Source: Burkholderiales bacterium (GTDB lineage Bacteria > Pseudomonadota > Gammaproteobacteria > Burkholderiales > SG8-39). From it: a DNA stretch of 64,000 nt. The notes beneath the pieces are model-generated. The model was given only the letters and a program-made list of their open reading frames with translations. It did no database searches and had not been told where the DNA came from. A program made the translations under genes and the position numbers. The stretch's first letter is position 1, and the number at the start of each line of letters is the position of its first letter. Shown piece by piece: positions 18,401-27,528 of this stretch. The stretch spans positions 1-64,000 of the forward strand of contig JADGRQ010000016.1 in NCBI GenBank assembly GCA_017880775.1, given 5' to 3'.

Positions 18401-19812
18401 TCGAGCCGCTCGAGCGCGTGCTGCGCGCTGCGAAGCATCTGCTCGCACTGATCAATGACATTCTCGATCTGTCCAAGATCGAAGCCGGCAAGATGGACAT
18501 CCACATCGAGTCCTTCGCGATTGCGCCGTTGATCCAGGACGTGGTGCAGACCATCGAAACGATGGCGGCAAAGAACGGCAACACGGTGGTGGTCGACTGC
18601 GCGGCCGACATCGGCACGATGCGTGCCGACCAGACGCGAATCCGGCAGGCGCTGCTGAATCTCGCGAGCAACGCCAACAAGTTCACCGAGCGCGGCACGG
18701 TGACCATCGGCGCCAGGCGCGCGACCGAGGCTGGCCGCGAGTGGGTGACGATCGCGGTGACCGACACCGGCATCGGGCTGACGACCGAGCAGATGGGCAA
18801 GCTGTTTCAGGAATTCGTCCAGGCCGATGCCTCGACCACCCGCAAGTACGGCGGCACGGGGCTCGGGCTCGCGATCAGCCGGCGCTTCTGCCAGATGATG
18901 GGCGGGGACATCGCGGTGGCGAGCGAGCTGGGCCGCGGTTCGACCTTCACCATCCGCCTGCCGGCTGAAGTCGGGGCCGTGCAGCCCGCCGCGGCGGTTC
19001 GCGATGCCGCGGCCCCTCGAGCGAGCGCGGCGCCATCCGGGGTTCCGACGATCCTGGTGGTGGACGACGATCAGACCGTGCGCGAGGTGATGGAGCGTTA
19101 TCTCATGCGCGAGGGTTTCACGGTAGTGACGGCAAGCGGCGGCGTGGAAGGGCTGCGCGTGGCGCGGGAATTGCACCCCGCGGCGATCACGCTCGATGTG
19201 ATGATGCCGGACGTCGACGGCTGGACGGTGCTCGCCGCGATCAAGGGCGACCCGGAGCTGGCGGACATTCCGGTGATTCTCATGACTATCGTGGACGAGA
19301 AGAACCGCGGCTACGCGCTCGGGGCGACCGACTATATGGTCAAGCCAGTCGACCGCGAGCGGCTCTCCGGCGTGCTGCGCAACATCTGCGGCGCGGTCGG
19401 CCGGCAGGTGCTGCTGGTCGATGACGACGACATGATGCGGCGCGCGATGCGGCTCGCGCTCGAGAAAGACGGCTGGGAGGTCAATGAGGCCGAGAACGGC
19501 CGGGTGGCGCTGGAGCGGCTCGACGACAAGCGTCCCGACATCATCATGCTCGATTTGATGATGCCGGTGATGGACGGCTTCGAATTCCTGATCGAAATGC
19601 GCAGGGAAGCCGAGTGGCGGGACATCCCGGTGCTGGTGGTGACCGCCAAGGACCTGACGGTGGAGGAGCGCAGCCAGCTCAACGGTGATGTCGCGCGCGT
19701 GCTGCAAAAAGGCGGCTCCGGGATGGACGAACTGCTGAAGGAGATCGGCCGCATCCTGCCCGGGTCGATCGAGCGCGGCCGCGGCAAGAAAGTGGCGGAG
19801 GAAACGAGATGA
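15493..19812 (+). CDS. Hybrid sensor histidine kinase, dCache-HAMP-3xGAF-HisKA-HATPase-2xREC
   Basis: The protein has 1439 residues. In order it has: a membrane segment (14-36); a periplasmic double-Cache domain (about 37-305, with [20 protein letters not shown]); a second membrane segment (about 309-330); HAMP (330-383); and three GAF domains (about 416-560, 587-733, 768-912). Next come HisKA with phospho-acceptor His941 in [10 protein letters not shown], and an ATPase domain with N-box [14 protein letters not shown] and GTGLGLA. Two receiver domains follow, with likely phospho-Asp at 1235 (LDVMMPD) and 1354 (LDLMMPV). All catalytic motifs are intact. GAF1 and GAF2 share repeated linkers (SSSPTDTQP), a sign of internal duplication. 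It overlaps genes on both sides by 4 bases. Periplasmic input probably comes from small ligands or the binding proteins upstream; output is phospho-relay to the next two genes. Confidence 0.95.
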   Translation: MSASKLRGRLFWKYLAVFLILVGGVLVASSLVELYFSYDETKRAIVGLEREKAEAAANRIEQYVLSVERDVRGTLYPSADDSSAAPSGPQSQRPGQSLAAATAQQREIDFLRLLRNTPAITDIRHIDNTGKERLSVSRVTLDMADSGKDFAESPQFLVAQAKKRFFSPVYFRNESEPYMSIAVALDEPSPEVTVAEVNLKAIWDVVSQIRVGSAGYAYVVDAEGRLIAHPDISMVLQKRDLSKTPQVQAAREQAANAREEDLPFTITEGLQGGEVLAVHAAIPQLRWLVFIEQPLGEVLVPLRTQLIRSGIVLLLGLALSVVTSIVMVRRMVAPIRRLQEGAARVGKGELDHRIEIRTGDELEALADEFNHTTAQLQDSQSNLEKKVEARTAELTETLEQQTATSAVLRVISSSPTDTQPVFDMIAQRARQLCDAQFCAVFRFDGELIHLVAHHGLSPEAAVAYERGFPVAPSRKNAISRAIQDRTLVEIPDVEADPEYGSLDLARAVTFRAIAAVPLLRDGRPIGGIAASRTSAGPFPAKHIELLHTFADQAMIAVENVRLFNETKEALERQTATAEILKVISSSPTDTQPIFDAIVQSAVRLCDAVYSASLRLEGGLIHLVASHNWADEGLGVARRLFPMPPDSDHLTARAIRENRIIHVQDMQSDPAVPATSRALALATGYQTLLIVPMLREGRAIGAIVVAKAEGPFSEKQIALLQTFADQAVIAIENGRLFKEVEARTAALSKTVGQLTALGEVGQAISSTLDIEQVLKTVVSRAMQLTGLDAGVIYEYDEATGQFELRASENFDEESVAGLRGAGIRKGEGAVGTCVATREPTQVPDTQASEYPARLRGLLDRSGFRAILAVPLLREDQVIGALMVIRKVAGTFAPEVVELLKTFASQSALAIQNARLFREIAAKGQQLEVASQLKSQFLANMSHELRTPLNAIIGVTEMLHEDAVDLKREDDLEPLERVLRAAKHLLALINDILDLSKIEAGKMDIHIESFAIAPLIQDVVQTIETMAAKNGNTVVVDCAADIGTMRADQTRIRQALLNLASNANKFTERGTVTIGARRATEAGREWVTIAVTDTGIGLTTEQMGKLFQEFVQADASTTRKYGGTGLGLAISRRFCQMMGGDIAVASELGRGSTFTIRLPAEVGAVQPAAAVRDAAAPRASAAPSGVPTILVVDDDQTVREVMERYLMREGFTVVTASGGVEGLRVARELHPAAITLDVMMPDVDGWTVLAAIKGDPELADIPVILMTIVDEKNRGYALGATDYMVKPVDRERLSGVLRNICGAVGRQVLLVDDDDMMRRAMRLALEKDGWEVNEAENGRVALERLDDKRPDIIMLDLMMPVMDGFEFLIEMRREAEWRDIPVLVVTAKDLTVEERSQLNGDVARVLQKGGSGMDELLKEIGRILPGSIERGRGKKVAEETR

Positions 19813-20183
19813 AGATCCTGTACGTCGAGGACAACGACGACAACATCTACATGCTGGAGAAACGGCTCAAGCGCGCCGGTTTCACCGTGATGATCGCGCG
19901 CGACGGCGCCCAGGGCGTGGCGATGGCGGCAGCCGAATTGCCCGACCTGATCCTGATGGACATGGGGCTGCCGGTGCTCGACGGTTGGGAGGCAACGCGC
20001 CAGATCAAGGCCGCGCCGCAAACGAAACATATTCCGGTGATCGCGCTGACGGCCAATGCGATGACCGGCGACAAAGAGAAAGCCATGGCCGCGGGTTGCG
20101 ACGACTTCGATACCAAGCCGGTGGAGCTGCCGCGCCTGCTCGGCAAAATCCAGGCGCTGGTGCCGGGGGAGCAGGCCTCGTGA
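19809..20183 (+). CDS. Single-domain response regulator, DivK/CheY-like
   Basis: The 124-residue protein is one receiver domain only. Phospho-acceptor Asp51 lies in [13 protein letters not shown], the acidic pair in VEDNDDN, the conserved Thr81 in ALTANAM, and the switch Lys103 in DTKPVE. The sequence style ([24 protein letters not shown]) is DivK-like. ATGA overlap with the kinase gene and GTGA overlap with the next gene show tight coupling. It likely acts as a phosphate shuttle or sink, or regulates a partner by contact. Confidence 0.93.
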   Translation: MKILYVEDNDDNIYMLEKRLKRAGFTVMIARDGAQGVAMAAAELPDLILMDMGLPVLDGWEATRQIKAAPQTKHIPVIALTANAMTGDKEKAMAAGCDDFDTKPVELPRLLGKIQALVPGEQAS

Positions 20184-21280
20184 GCCCGGCTGAGGCCGCG
20201 CTGCTCGTGGTCGACGACAACGAGGACAATCGCTATACGCTCACGCGCCGGCTCAAGCGCGAGGGCTATACGAACCTCGCCACCGCCAACGACGGCCGGC
20301 AGGCGCTGGAGCTCCTGCAGTCGAAGAAGTTCGACCTGATGCTGCTCGACATCATGATGCCCGAGATGAACGGCTACCAGGTACTCGAGCACCTGAAGGC
20401 GGATGCGGAGCTGCGGCATCTTCCGGTGATCATGATCTCGGCAGTCGGAGAGGTGGAGAGCGTGGTGCGCTGCATCGAGCTCGGCGCCGAGGATTATCTG
20501 CCCAAGCCCTTCGATGCAACGCTCCTGCGCGCGCGGGTGGGCGCGAGCCTCGAGAAGAAAGCGCTGCGCGACGAAGTACGCGACTGGAACAAGAAACTCG
20601 AACAGCGCGTGCAGGAGCAGGTCGCGCAACTTGACCGCCTGGGCCGGCTGAAGGGCTTTTTTTCACCGCAGCTCGCCGAGTCCATCATCAACGGCGGCGG
20701 CGAAGACCTGCTGAAAACGCACCGCCGCGAAGTGGTGGTCGTTTTTCTCGACCTGCGTGGCTTCACCGCCTTCACCGACAGCTCCGAGCCCGAAGAAGTG
20801 ATGAGCGTGCTTGGCGAATATCACCGCGTGATGGGGCAGCTGGTCATGGCCCACGAAGGCACGCTCGAGCGCTTCGCCGGCGACGGCCTGATGATCTTTT
20901 TCAACGACCCGATCAAGCTCGAGAATCCGACGGCGAACGCGGTGAAGATGGCGCTCGAAATGCAGGAGAAGTTCGTGCCGCTGCGCGCGGCGTGGAAGAA
21001 GCGCGGCTACGACCTCGATCTCGGCATCGGCATCGCGCAAGGCTACGCGACGCTCGGTGCGATCGGCTTCGAGGGGCGCTGGGATTACGCGTGCATCGGC
21101 AGCGTGACCAACCTCGCCGCGCGGCTATGCAGCGAGGCGAAAGGCGGACAGATACTCACGAACCAAAAGACGTTGGCGCGGATTGAAGATGCGACCCAAG
21201 CGGAACCGCTGGGCGAAGTCACGCTGAAGGGCATCGCACAGCCGGTGCAGGTGTTCAACGTCAAGGGCTTCAAGTCGTGA
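20180..21280 (+). CDS. Response regulator with class III nucleotide cyclase domain
   Basis: The 366-residue protein starts at GTG 20180, overlapping the previous stop. Residues 1-125 are a receiver (Asp57 in LLLDIMMPEMNG), followed by a coiled-coil-like linker (about 130-165) and a class III cyclase domain (about 175-366). The two metal-binding Asp are present (FLDLRGFT and FAGDGLM), as are the transition-state Asn and Arg in TNLAARL. At the purine-specifying sites the usual Lys is Arg (LERFAGDG) and the usual Asp/Thr appears to be Ala (WDYACIGS), so nucleotide preference and activity are uncertain. It is the likely output of the kinase: phosphorylation-controlled second-messenger synthesis. 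Confidence 0.9.
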   Translation: MSPAEAALLVVDDNEDNRYTLTRRLKREGYTNLATANDGRQALELLQSKKFDLMLLDIMMPEMNGYQVLEHLKADAELRHLPVIMISAVGEVESVVRCIELGAEDYLPKPFDATLLRARVGASLEKKALRDEVRDWNKKLEQRVQEQVAQLDRLGRLKGFFSPQLAESIINGGGEDLLKTHRREVVVVFLDLRGFTAFTDSSEPEEVMSVLGEYHRVMGQLVMAHEGTLERFAGDGLMIFFNDPIKLENPTANAVKMALEMQEKFVPLRAAWKKRGYDLDLGIGIAQGYATLGAIGFEGRWDYACIGSVTNLAARLCSEAKGGQILTNQKTLARIEDATQAEPLGEVTLKGIAQPVQVFNVKGFKS

Positions 21281-21293
21281 TCGGGGGTGCCAG

Positions 21294-21695
21294 ATGTACG
21301 AGAGGGACGTTGAGTTGTTCAATGACAGCCTTGAACGGTGTTCCTGCGAGCCCGAGTTCCTGCGCCGTTTCTATACCCTCTTCCTCGCTTCCTCCGACAC
21401 AGTGGCAAAGAAATTCGAACGCACGGACTTGCGCAAACAAGCAAGACTGCTCAAGACATCGTTATACATATTGATGTTGGCCAGCGGTGAATCCGAACGA
21501 GTCGTTCACATGGATCGGCTCGCCAAGCTCCACAGCAGAGCGGAGTTGGACATAAAGCCGGAACTTTATGATCTGTGGCTTGACCGGCTGGTGCAGGCCG
21601 TCAAGGAATTCGACCCGATGTTCGGCATGGAAACGGAGACTGCCTGGCGGCGCATGCTGCAACCTGGAATCGAATTCATGAAATCCAGATACTGA
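21294..21695 (+). CDS. Small globin
   Basis: The 133-residue all-helical protein fits the bacterial globin fold: CEPEFLRRFYTLFLASSDTVAKKF (A-B/C helices), RLLKTSLYILMLASG (E helix) and LAKLHSRAELDIKPELYDLWLD, where His80 is the likely proximal haem ligand. Globins of this kind often regulate cyclases or diguanylate cyclases by binding O2, NO or CO. It starts 13 bases after the cyclase gene, so it probably shares the transcript. The assignment rests on pattern, not alignment. Confidence 0.75.
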   Translation: MYERDVELFNDSLERCSCEPEFLRRFYTLFLASSDTVAKKFERTDLRKQARLLKTSLYILMLASGESERVVHMDRLAKLHSRAELDIKPELYDLWLDRLVQAVKEFDPMFGMETETAWRRMLQPGIEFMKSRY

Positions 21696-21837
21696 CGCGC
21701 AGGCGAACTTCGTCAGATCCGCCGCCGGCACCGACACCTGACGGCGTTTGGCGCCGTTGCGCTACCTTCCATTCCATCGGTCGCAGGGTTCACCTTCTGG
21801 TCTCCCCTTCTCTTATATCTTCCCAAAGCACAGGGAA

Positions 21838-24099
21838 CTACCGGCCATCCTGTGCTCCCGAAGATGTTCGCGCCGGGTTTCGGCATTGCTCGGGCTGGTT
21901 GCGGCCGTCGCCCGATTGACGCAAGGCGTCGGGCCCCCACTCCCTCAACCTTTGGTTGGCAACGGAGCGGCGGATATATCGCTGCCAGACGAAAGCGAGA
22001 TCGAAGATCAGCGTTGCCAACCACCAAAGATAGAGGAAGCCGGCCGCCGCAAGCAGTACCGGCCACACGGGTGGACGCGTGGTCAGAAACGACTTCACCC
22101 GCGCAATCCTGTCCAGGCGGACGGGCTTTGCTTTGAACAACTGGTCAAGCTCCTCGCGGTCAAAGCCGGCGGCTTTGATGATTTCGCGCTGTTCCTTCGT
22201 GAGTTGCTTGTCTTCGTCGGCGGTCAGTTTGGTGTCGAGGCCAAAATCCTGCGGGTAAAGCTGTGATGCCACAATCACCGCCACCGCAAACGCGCCGCAT
22301 AGAATGAGCGGGCGCATTCCCTTCAAGAACCACCGCTGCCGGCGATCTTCGTCACCTTGCTTGCCGCGTCGCGTCACCCAGCTACCCAGCACGCCAACGG
22401 CCAGTGCCACCAAGACGGTGCCTGTGGTGGCTATGACGATGTCTGTGATGGGGCTGCCAATACCAAGCCGTTCAACAAGCCATTTGACAAGCCATATAAA
22501 GATCGCGCCGCTTTCCCTCCGCGACGGCTCGGAAACCAACGCGGCATACAACAAGCAACCGATGACAAAAGCAACCCATCCCGCGAACTTCCAGAGCCAA
22601 CCCGCAGCCAGGCGGGGAAAGCGGGCAAAGAGCGTGGTGCCGGCAATCAGCCCGGCAATCCCAAGCGTATTGAGGAACAATCCCCAGCGGGACACGCTTG
22701 GCGTCGGCTCCACGCTGATCGCCGTGAACAGGAAATATTTTGTCAGCGGGTCATCCGGATACGTGAAGTTGGCCACCGCCTTGCAGAAGAGGTAGACGCC
22801 GACAACGAGCACGGCCGCGCTGAAAACGTACGGCAGTGCAGGGCTGAGCCAGGGAATGACGGGTTTGTCGGTGGGCCGCTTGGCAGCGGGATTGTTCGCC
22901 TTTGGCAGTGCCACGACGTCGTCGACAAAGTGGTCAAATACGTCGGGGTCGTTCCAATAGTCGTTGTGGGCTTTGCCGGGGAGAAGATAACGGGCAAAGC
23001 CGATGTCATGCCGGCAGGCGGGACAGCCGCAAAATTGAAACGCCTTCGATTGCTGATGATCCAACCAGCGGCGGGCCGTATCGAGCTTGAAGCCGATCGG
23101 GTCCCCGTAGTCATAATAGTTCCGCCACCGGATTTGGCCTGCCGGCAGGACCGCGTCGGCGAGCGCGGGCTTAAGCGTGTTCCAGAGTCGCGGCCACAGC
23201 AGCAGGTGTTTGTCGATCGGCGAGCCTATCGTCATAAAGCCGTGCACGTGTTTGAGCCACTCGGGGACCTGGTCGGCATCTTTGAGTTGCGGCCGATCAT
23301 TCGGCGAAGCAGGCGGTGTCAATTGTTGTCCCGACATGGCCTGGAGCAGTCCGAGAAAACTTACTACTGTGCCCTCGCTGTGCGCCACGACGTGGAGCCG
23401 GACATGCTGGTTCCCGTTCTTGCGCTGTTCCTCGTAGATGTCCGCCATCGCCTGGTGAAAGCGGACCACGATATCGCTGCGGTAATTGGCAAACTCAGTG
23501 ACGATCTGCACGTCGCCCAGGTAATCTTCAAGTACTCGACGAAGGTCAAATTTGAACAGTCCGGCTTTGTCTGCCAGAAACAGGAGGTTTTCAAGCACGT
23601 AAACCGTTTCGATGATCTCATCGAGCACCTCGGCCGCGAGGCCGAAGTCCGGAGTGACAATCCCCGGCCGGCCCGCGTGCATCCAGAGGGCCTGCGCCCG
23701 CGCCACGACCGTGCGCGCCCAGGCTTTTGTTTCCTCCAGCGTGCTCCCTTCCTGCACTACCTGCTCGGGAATATCCGCCCAGAATACCTCGGCGAACCCG
23801 GTGGAGGCCAAGGCCGTCTTCGCTAAAATGGCGGCATCGTCGAGGAGCGACACGGATGTGATGCCCCTGACCTCACTGTGAAAGTAACCGAGCGGCTGCG
23901 GCGCGACGGGCCGGTCCTTGCCGCCCGCGAATAGCGTCTTCGAGGCGGCGAGACGCGTGGCGACTGAGCGAACCGTCGAGTAACGGCTCTGCTGACCGAT
24001 GCCATGCACAGCGACAATGATGTCTTTGAATACTGGCGATGAACTCACATTGCCCACGATTGCTCCTCCGGTATTTTCAGATTTTGTTTTGGCGCTCAT
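21838..24099 (-). CDS. Membrane-anchored alpha/beta hydrolase of unknown role
   Basis: The 753-residue protein is in two halves. Residues 25-400 are an alpha/beta-hydrolase-like domain: an HGIGQQ loop at 32-37, the nucleophile elbow VVAHSEGT with Ser241, then YGDPIG (Asp333) and KAHNDYW (His378), which form a credible Ser-Asp-His triad. The elbow is AHSEG, not GxSxG. A Cys cluster CGCPAC (357-362) may bind metal. Residues 415-705 contain about six hydrophobic segments, so the protein is tethered to the inner membrane. It resembles uncharacterised predicted lipases and, loosely, type VI lipase effectors, but no secretion genes are near. Substrate is unknown. Confidence 0.7.
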   Translation of the reverse strand: MSAKTKSENTGGAIVGNVSSSPVFKDIIVAVHGIGQQSRYSTVRSVATRLAASKTLFAGGKDRPVAPQPLGYFHSEVRGITSVSLLDDAAILAKTALASTGFAEVFWADIPEQVVQEGSTLEETKAWARTVVARAQALWMHAGRPGIVTPDFGLAAEVLDEIIETVYVLENLLFLADKAGLFKFDLRRVLEDYLGDVQIVTEFANYRSDIVVRFHQAMADIYEEQRKNGNQHVRLHVVAHSEGTVVSFLGLLQAMSGQQLTPPASPNDRPQLKDADQVPEWLKHVHGFMTIGSPIDKHLLLWPRLWNTLKPALADAVLPAGQIRWRNYYDYGDPIGFKLDTARRWLDHQQSKAFQFCGCPACRHDIGFARYLLPGKAHNDYWNDPDVFDHFVDDVVALPKANNPAAKRPTDKPVIPWLSPALPYVFSAAVLVVGVYLFCKAVANFTYPDDPLTKYFLFTAISVEPTPSVSRWGLFLNTLGIAGLIAGTTLFARFPRLAAGWLWKFAGWVAFVIGCLLYAALVSEPSRRESGAIFIWLVKWLVERLGIGSPITDIVIATTGTVLVALAVGVLGSWVTRRGKQGDEDRRQRWFLKGMRPLILCGAFAVAVIVASQLYPQDFGLDTKLTADEDKQLTKEQREIIKAAGFDREELDQLFKAKPVRLDRIARVKSFLTTRPPVWPVLLAAAGFLYLWWLATLIFDLAFVWQRYIRRSVANQRLREWGPDALRQSGDGRNQPEQCRNPARTSSGAQDGR

Positions 24100-24202
24100 C
24101 TTCGTGACAGCGCGGGTGAGGAAAATGTTCCCCCGCGAAGCACAGCATGGATCAAAGCGCGAATACTATCCCCGTGCGTGGACCGGATGGGGGTTCACGG
24201 CG

Positions 24203-25696
24203 TCATGGCCGATTCCCCCGCGCCCGCGCCATCCAACCAAACCGCCGCTCCCCGAACTCGAACGCCCCCTGCACGATCAACGCGAGCGCCGCAGCCGGAA
24301 TCGCCCCCGCGAGCAGCGTGACGTTGTCGTTCAGAGCCAATCCGGAAGCGATGCGCTCGCCGTAACCCCCGGCACCAATGAACGCAGCAATGGTGGCGGT
24401 ACCCACGTTGATCACCGCGGAGGTCTTGATGCCGGCGAGGATCGAGGGCAGCGCGAGCGGCACTTCGACCAGCCACAGGCGATCGCGCGGCGGGAGTCCG
24501 AGCGCCATCGCCGCCTGGCGCATGCCGATGCCGATACCGACCAACCCCGCATGCGTGCTGCGCACGATCGGCAGCAGCGCATATAGGAACAACGCGATCA
24601 GCGCGGGAAACATTCCGATCGTACCGACCAGCGCGATCAGGAACGCAAACAGCGCGAGCGAAGGAATGGTCTGGATGACGCCCACCGCGCCGAGAATGGG
24701 TTGCGCCATGCGCGGCAGCTTCGCCGCCGCCACGCCGAGCGGAACGCCGAGCGCGATGCTCGCAGCGAGGGAAGCAAACACCAGCAGCAGATGTTCCCAG
24801 GTGAGCCGCCAGAAATCCGGCCCGAACAGCACGCTCAAGAATTTGCGCTTCACCACGCGCTGGGGCCCATCTCCTGCGTTCAGCAGTGCAGCCGCCTCGA
24901 CGAAGCTCCTGCCCTGCAACTCCGCCGCGGCGTTCATCTGAATCATTTTCTTCTCGTCGATCCGCCCTTCGAGTTTCTCCAGCGCCCGCCACGCATCGGG
25001 AAACCGCTTTGGAACATCGAGTCGGTAGAGCAGCACCGCCTCATACGGGGGAAAGTACTTCCGGTCATCTTCCAGCACCCGCAATTTGTAGCGCTCGATC
25101 TTCGCGTCGGTCGAGTAGATGTCCATCACCTCGATCTTCTCGGCAGCCACGGCTTCGTAGGCAAGGCCATGATCGAGCCCCGAAGGCGTCGCAAACGGCA
25201 GCCTGTAGGCCGCCTTCAACCCGGGCCAGCCGTCGCCGCGGCCGATGAATTCCGGCGACAGTCCGAGCTTGAGGTCCGGATGCTTCGCGAGGTCCGACAA
25301 ACTGCGGATGCCGAGCGCCTGCGCGCGCTCATCGCGCATCGCGAGGGCGTAGGAATTGTTGAACCCGAGCCGCACCGCAACGCCGAACCCCTGCGGCGCG
25401 AGCGCGCGATTGAGTTCCTCGATGCCCGGATTGCCATCGAGCTTGAGGATTTCCTTCGCGATGGTGCCGGTGTACTCGGGGTACAGGTCGATCGAGCCGG
25501 CCTTCAGCGCGGCGAACACGATGCCGGTATTGCCGAGCCCCGGCTTGTGTTCAGCCGGGGTTGCCTTGCCTGCTGCCTGGACCAGGATCTCACCGAGGAT
25601 GTAGGACTCGGTAAAGCGCTTGGACCCCACCCGCAGCGGCTCCGCAGCCTGCGCGCCCGCGCATGCGAGCAAGAGCGCGACGAACACAGCGCGCAT
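24203..25696 (-). CDS. Osmoprotectant ABC transporter binding-protein/permease fusion
   Basis: The 497-residue fusion has an N-terminal signal peptide, then an OpuAC/OsmX-type binding domain (about residues 20-280: LRVGSKRFTESYILGE, DLYPEYTGT, ALAMRDERA). A BPD-type permease domain follows (about 290-485) with the EAA-like segment QAAMALGLPPRDRLWLVEVPLALPSI. Such fusions carry glycine betaine, choline or related compounds. The expected ATPase gene (opuCA/proV-like) is not next to it. It lies 2 bases after the stop of the upstream ABC exporter gene. Ligand not determined. Confidence 0.88.
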   Translation of the reverse strand: MRAVFVALLLACAGAQAAEPLRVGSKRFTESYILGEILVQAAGKATPAEHKPGLGNTGIVFAALKAGSIDLYPEYTGTIAKEILKLDGNPGIEELNRALAPQGFGVAVRLGFNNSYALAMRDERAQALGIRSLSDLAKHPDLKLGLSPEFIGRGDGWPGLKAAYRLPFATPSGLDHGLAYEAVAAEKIEVMDIYSTDAKIERYKLRVLEDDRKYFPPYEAVLLYRLDVPKRFPDAWRALEKLEGRIDEKKMIQMNAAAELQGRSFVEAAALLNAGDGPQRVVKRKFLSVLFGPDFWRLTWEHLLLVFASLAASIALGVPLGVAAAKLPRMAQPILGAVGVIQTIPSLALFAFLIALVGTIGMFPALIALFLYALLPIVRSTHAGLVGIGIGMRQAAMALGLPPRDRLWLVEVPLALPSILAGIKTSAVINVGTATIAAFIGAGGYGERIASGLALNDNVTLLAGAIPAAALALIVQGAFEFGERRFGWMARARGNRP

Positions 25697-25698
25697 CC

Positions 25699-27510
25699 TC
25701 AGGCAGCGCGCGCCAGCCCGGCAGGTTCCTCGGCGCCGAGAAACTGCAGCGCAGCGAGCTTGGCGTACAGCCCGCCCTGAGCGACCAGTTCGGCGTGCGT
25801 GCCCTGCGCGACGATCGCGCCGCGATCCATCACCACGATGCGGTCGGCGTGCTGCACGGTGGCAAAGCGGTGCGCGATCACCAGCGTGGTGCGGCCGCGC
25901 TCGAGCGTCTCGAGCGCCTGCTGCACCATGCGCTCGCTCGCCGCATCCAGCGAACTGGTCGCTTCATCCAGCAGCAGCACCGGCCGGTCGGCAAGCAGCG
26001 CGCGCGCGATCGACAGGCGCTGGCGCTGCCCGCCCGAGAGCGTCACGCCGCGCTCGCCGAGCGGGGTATCGAGGCCCTGCGGGAGCCGCGCGACGAACTC
26101 GGTCGCATACGCCGCATCGCAGGCGCGCTCGACCTCGTCGCGGTTCGCCGCGGGCCGGCCGAAACGCACGTTTTCCAGCACGCTCGCGGCGAATATCACC
26201 GGCTCCTGCGGCACCACTGCGATCTGTCGGCGCAGTAGCTGCGGGTCGAGCTCGCGCAGATCGGTGCCGTCGATGCGTATCGACCCGGCTTGCGGATCGT
26301 AGAAACGCAGCAGCAGCGCGAGCACGGTGGACTTGCCCGCGCCCGAAGGCCCGACCACTGCCACCCGCTCGCCCGGCGCGAGCGAAAGAGACAGACGCTC
26401 GAGCGCATTCGTGTCGGGCCGGGCGGGATACGCAAAGCTCACATCGCGGAACTCCAGTTCGCCGCGCATGCGCGCACCCGCCTCGGCCGGCTTCGCGGGC
26501 GCCCCGATCGTCGGGCGCGTGTCGAGCAGCTCGAACAGCCGCTCGGTCGCGCCCGCGGCGCGTTGCAGATCGCTCATCACCTCGGAGATTGCCCCGGTGG
26601 CGCCCGCCGCGATCGCGCAGTAGAAGATGAACGCCGAAAGCTCGCCGGCGGTCAGGCTGCCGTCGAGCACGTCGCGCCCGCCGATCCACAGGATCACGCC
26701 GACGGCGCCGAAGGTCACCAGCATCACGATGCCGATCAGCATCGCCCGGATGCCGATCCTCAGCACACCGGCCTGATAGGCGTCCTCGGCGAGCCTGCCG
26801 AACTCGCGCCGCGACTCGTCCTCGTGCACGTAGGCCTGCACGGTGCGGATCTCGTGCAGCGCCTCGTCGATGAACGCGCTCACGTCGGCGACGCGGTCCT
26901 GGCTGACACGCGAAGTGCGCCGCACGCGCCGCCCCACCGCGATCACCGGCAGCACCACCAGCGGTGCGAACGCGAGCACCACCAGCGTGAGCTTCAGATT
27001 CGTCACCATCAGCAGCCCGAGCGCGCCGGCCAGCAGCAGCGCATTCCTCACCGCGAGCGAGAAGCCGAAACCGATCACCGCCTGCAACACCGTGGTGTCG
27101 TTGGTCAGGCGCGAAATCACCTCGCCGGTGCGCGTCGACTCGAAATAGCCCGGCGCGAGCGCCAGAATGTGGTCGAACACCGCCCGGCGGATGTCGGTGA
27201 TCACCCGCTCGCCGGTGCTCATCATCAGGTAGAAGCGCGCGTAGGTCGCGATCGAGAGCACCGCCGCCAGCGCCAGCACGCCGGCAAGCGCCGCATCGAG
27301 GGTCGCCGCGTTCGCCTGCCCGAAGCCCTGGTCGATCACATGCTTGAGCCCCTGCCCGAGCGCCAGCACGCAGCCCGCCGCAACCAGCAGCGCGGCAATG
27401 GCGCCTGCCACGCGCAGCTTGTACGGCGCAAGGAAGCGCGCGAGGCGCAGGAACTGCGCCGGGTCGCGGCCGCCGGGACGATCGGGAAGGTGGTCCGCAA
27501 AAATGCTCAT
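25699..27510 (-). CDS. ABC exporter, MsbA-like half-transporter
   Basis: The 603-residue protein has an N-terminal six-helix exporter domain (about 30-325) and a C-terminal ATPase. Walker A is GPSGAGKST, the signature LSGGQRQ, Walker B VLLLDEATSSLD, with the switch His in VIAHRFATV. The layout is that of ABCB-type homodimeric exporters of lipids or drugs (MsbA, BmrA). It sits between the molybdopterin oxidoreductase and the osmoprotectant fusion on the same strand with short gaps; a functional link is not obvious. Confidence 0.93.
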   Translation of the reverse strand: MSIFADHLPDRPGGRDPAQFLRLARFLAPYKLRVAGAIAALLVAAGCVLALGQGLKHVIDQGFGQANAATLDAALAGVLALAAVLSIATYARFYLMMSTGERVITDIRRAVFDHILALAPGYFESTRTGEVISRLTNDTTVLQAVIGFGFSLAVRNALLLAGALGLLMVTNLKLTLVVLAFAPLVVLPVIAVGRRVRRTSRVSQDRVADVSAFIDEALHEIRTVQAYVHEDESRREFGRLAEDAYQAGVLRIGIRAMLIGIVMLVTFGAVGVILWIGGRDVLDGSLTAGELSAFIFYCAIAAGATGAISEVMSDLQRAAGATERLFELLDTRPTIGAPAKPAEAGARMRGELEFRDVSFAYPARPDTNALERLSLSLAPGERVAVVGPSGAGKSTVLALLLRFYDPQAGSIRIDGTDLRELDPQLLRRQIAVVPQEPVIFAASVLENVRFGRPAANRDEVERACDAAYATEFVARLPQGLDTPLGERGVTLSGGQRQRLSIARALLADRPVLLLDEATSSLDAASERMVQQALETLERGRTTLVIAHRFATVQHADRIVVMDRGAIVAQGTHAELVAQGGLYAKLAALQFLGAEEPAGLARAA

Positions 27511-27528
27511 CCGACCACTCCTCGCGGG

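Noticed and set aside
17083-19707. 874-codon open frame on the minus strand opposite the hybrid kinase
   Set aside because: It is Arg/His-rich, has no domain, and mirrors the codon bias of the real kinase gene. A complete set of kinase motifs on the plus strand shows which is real.
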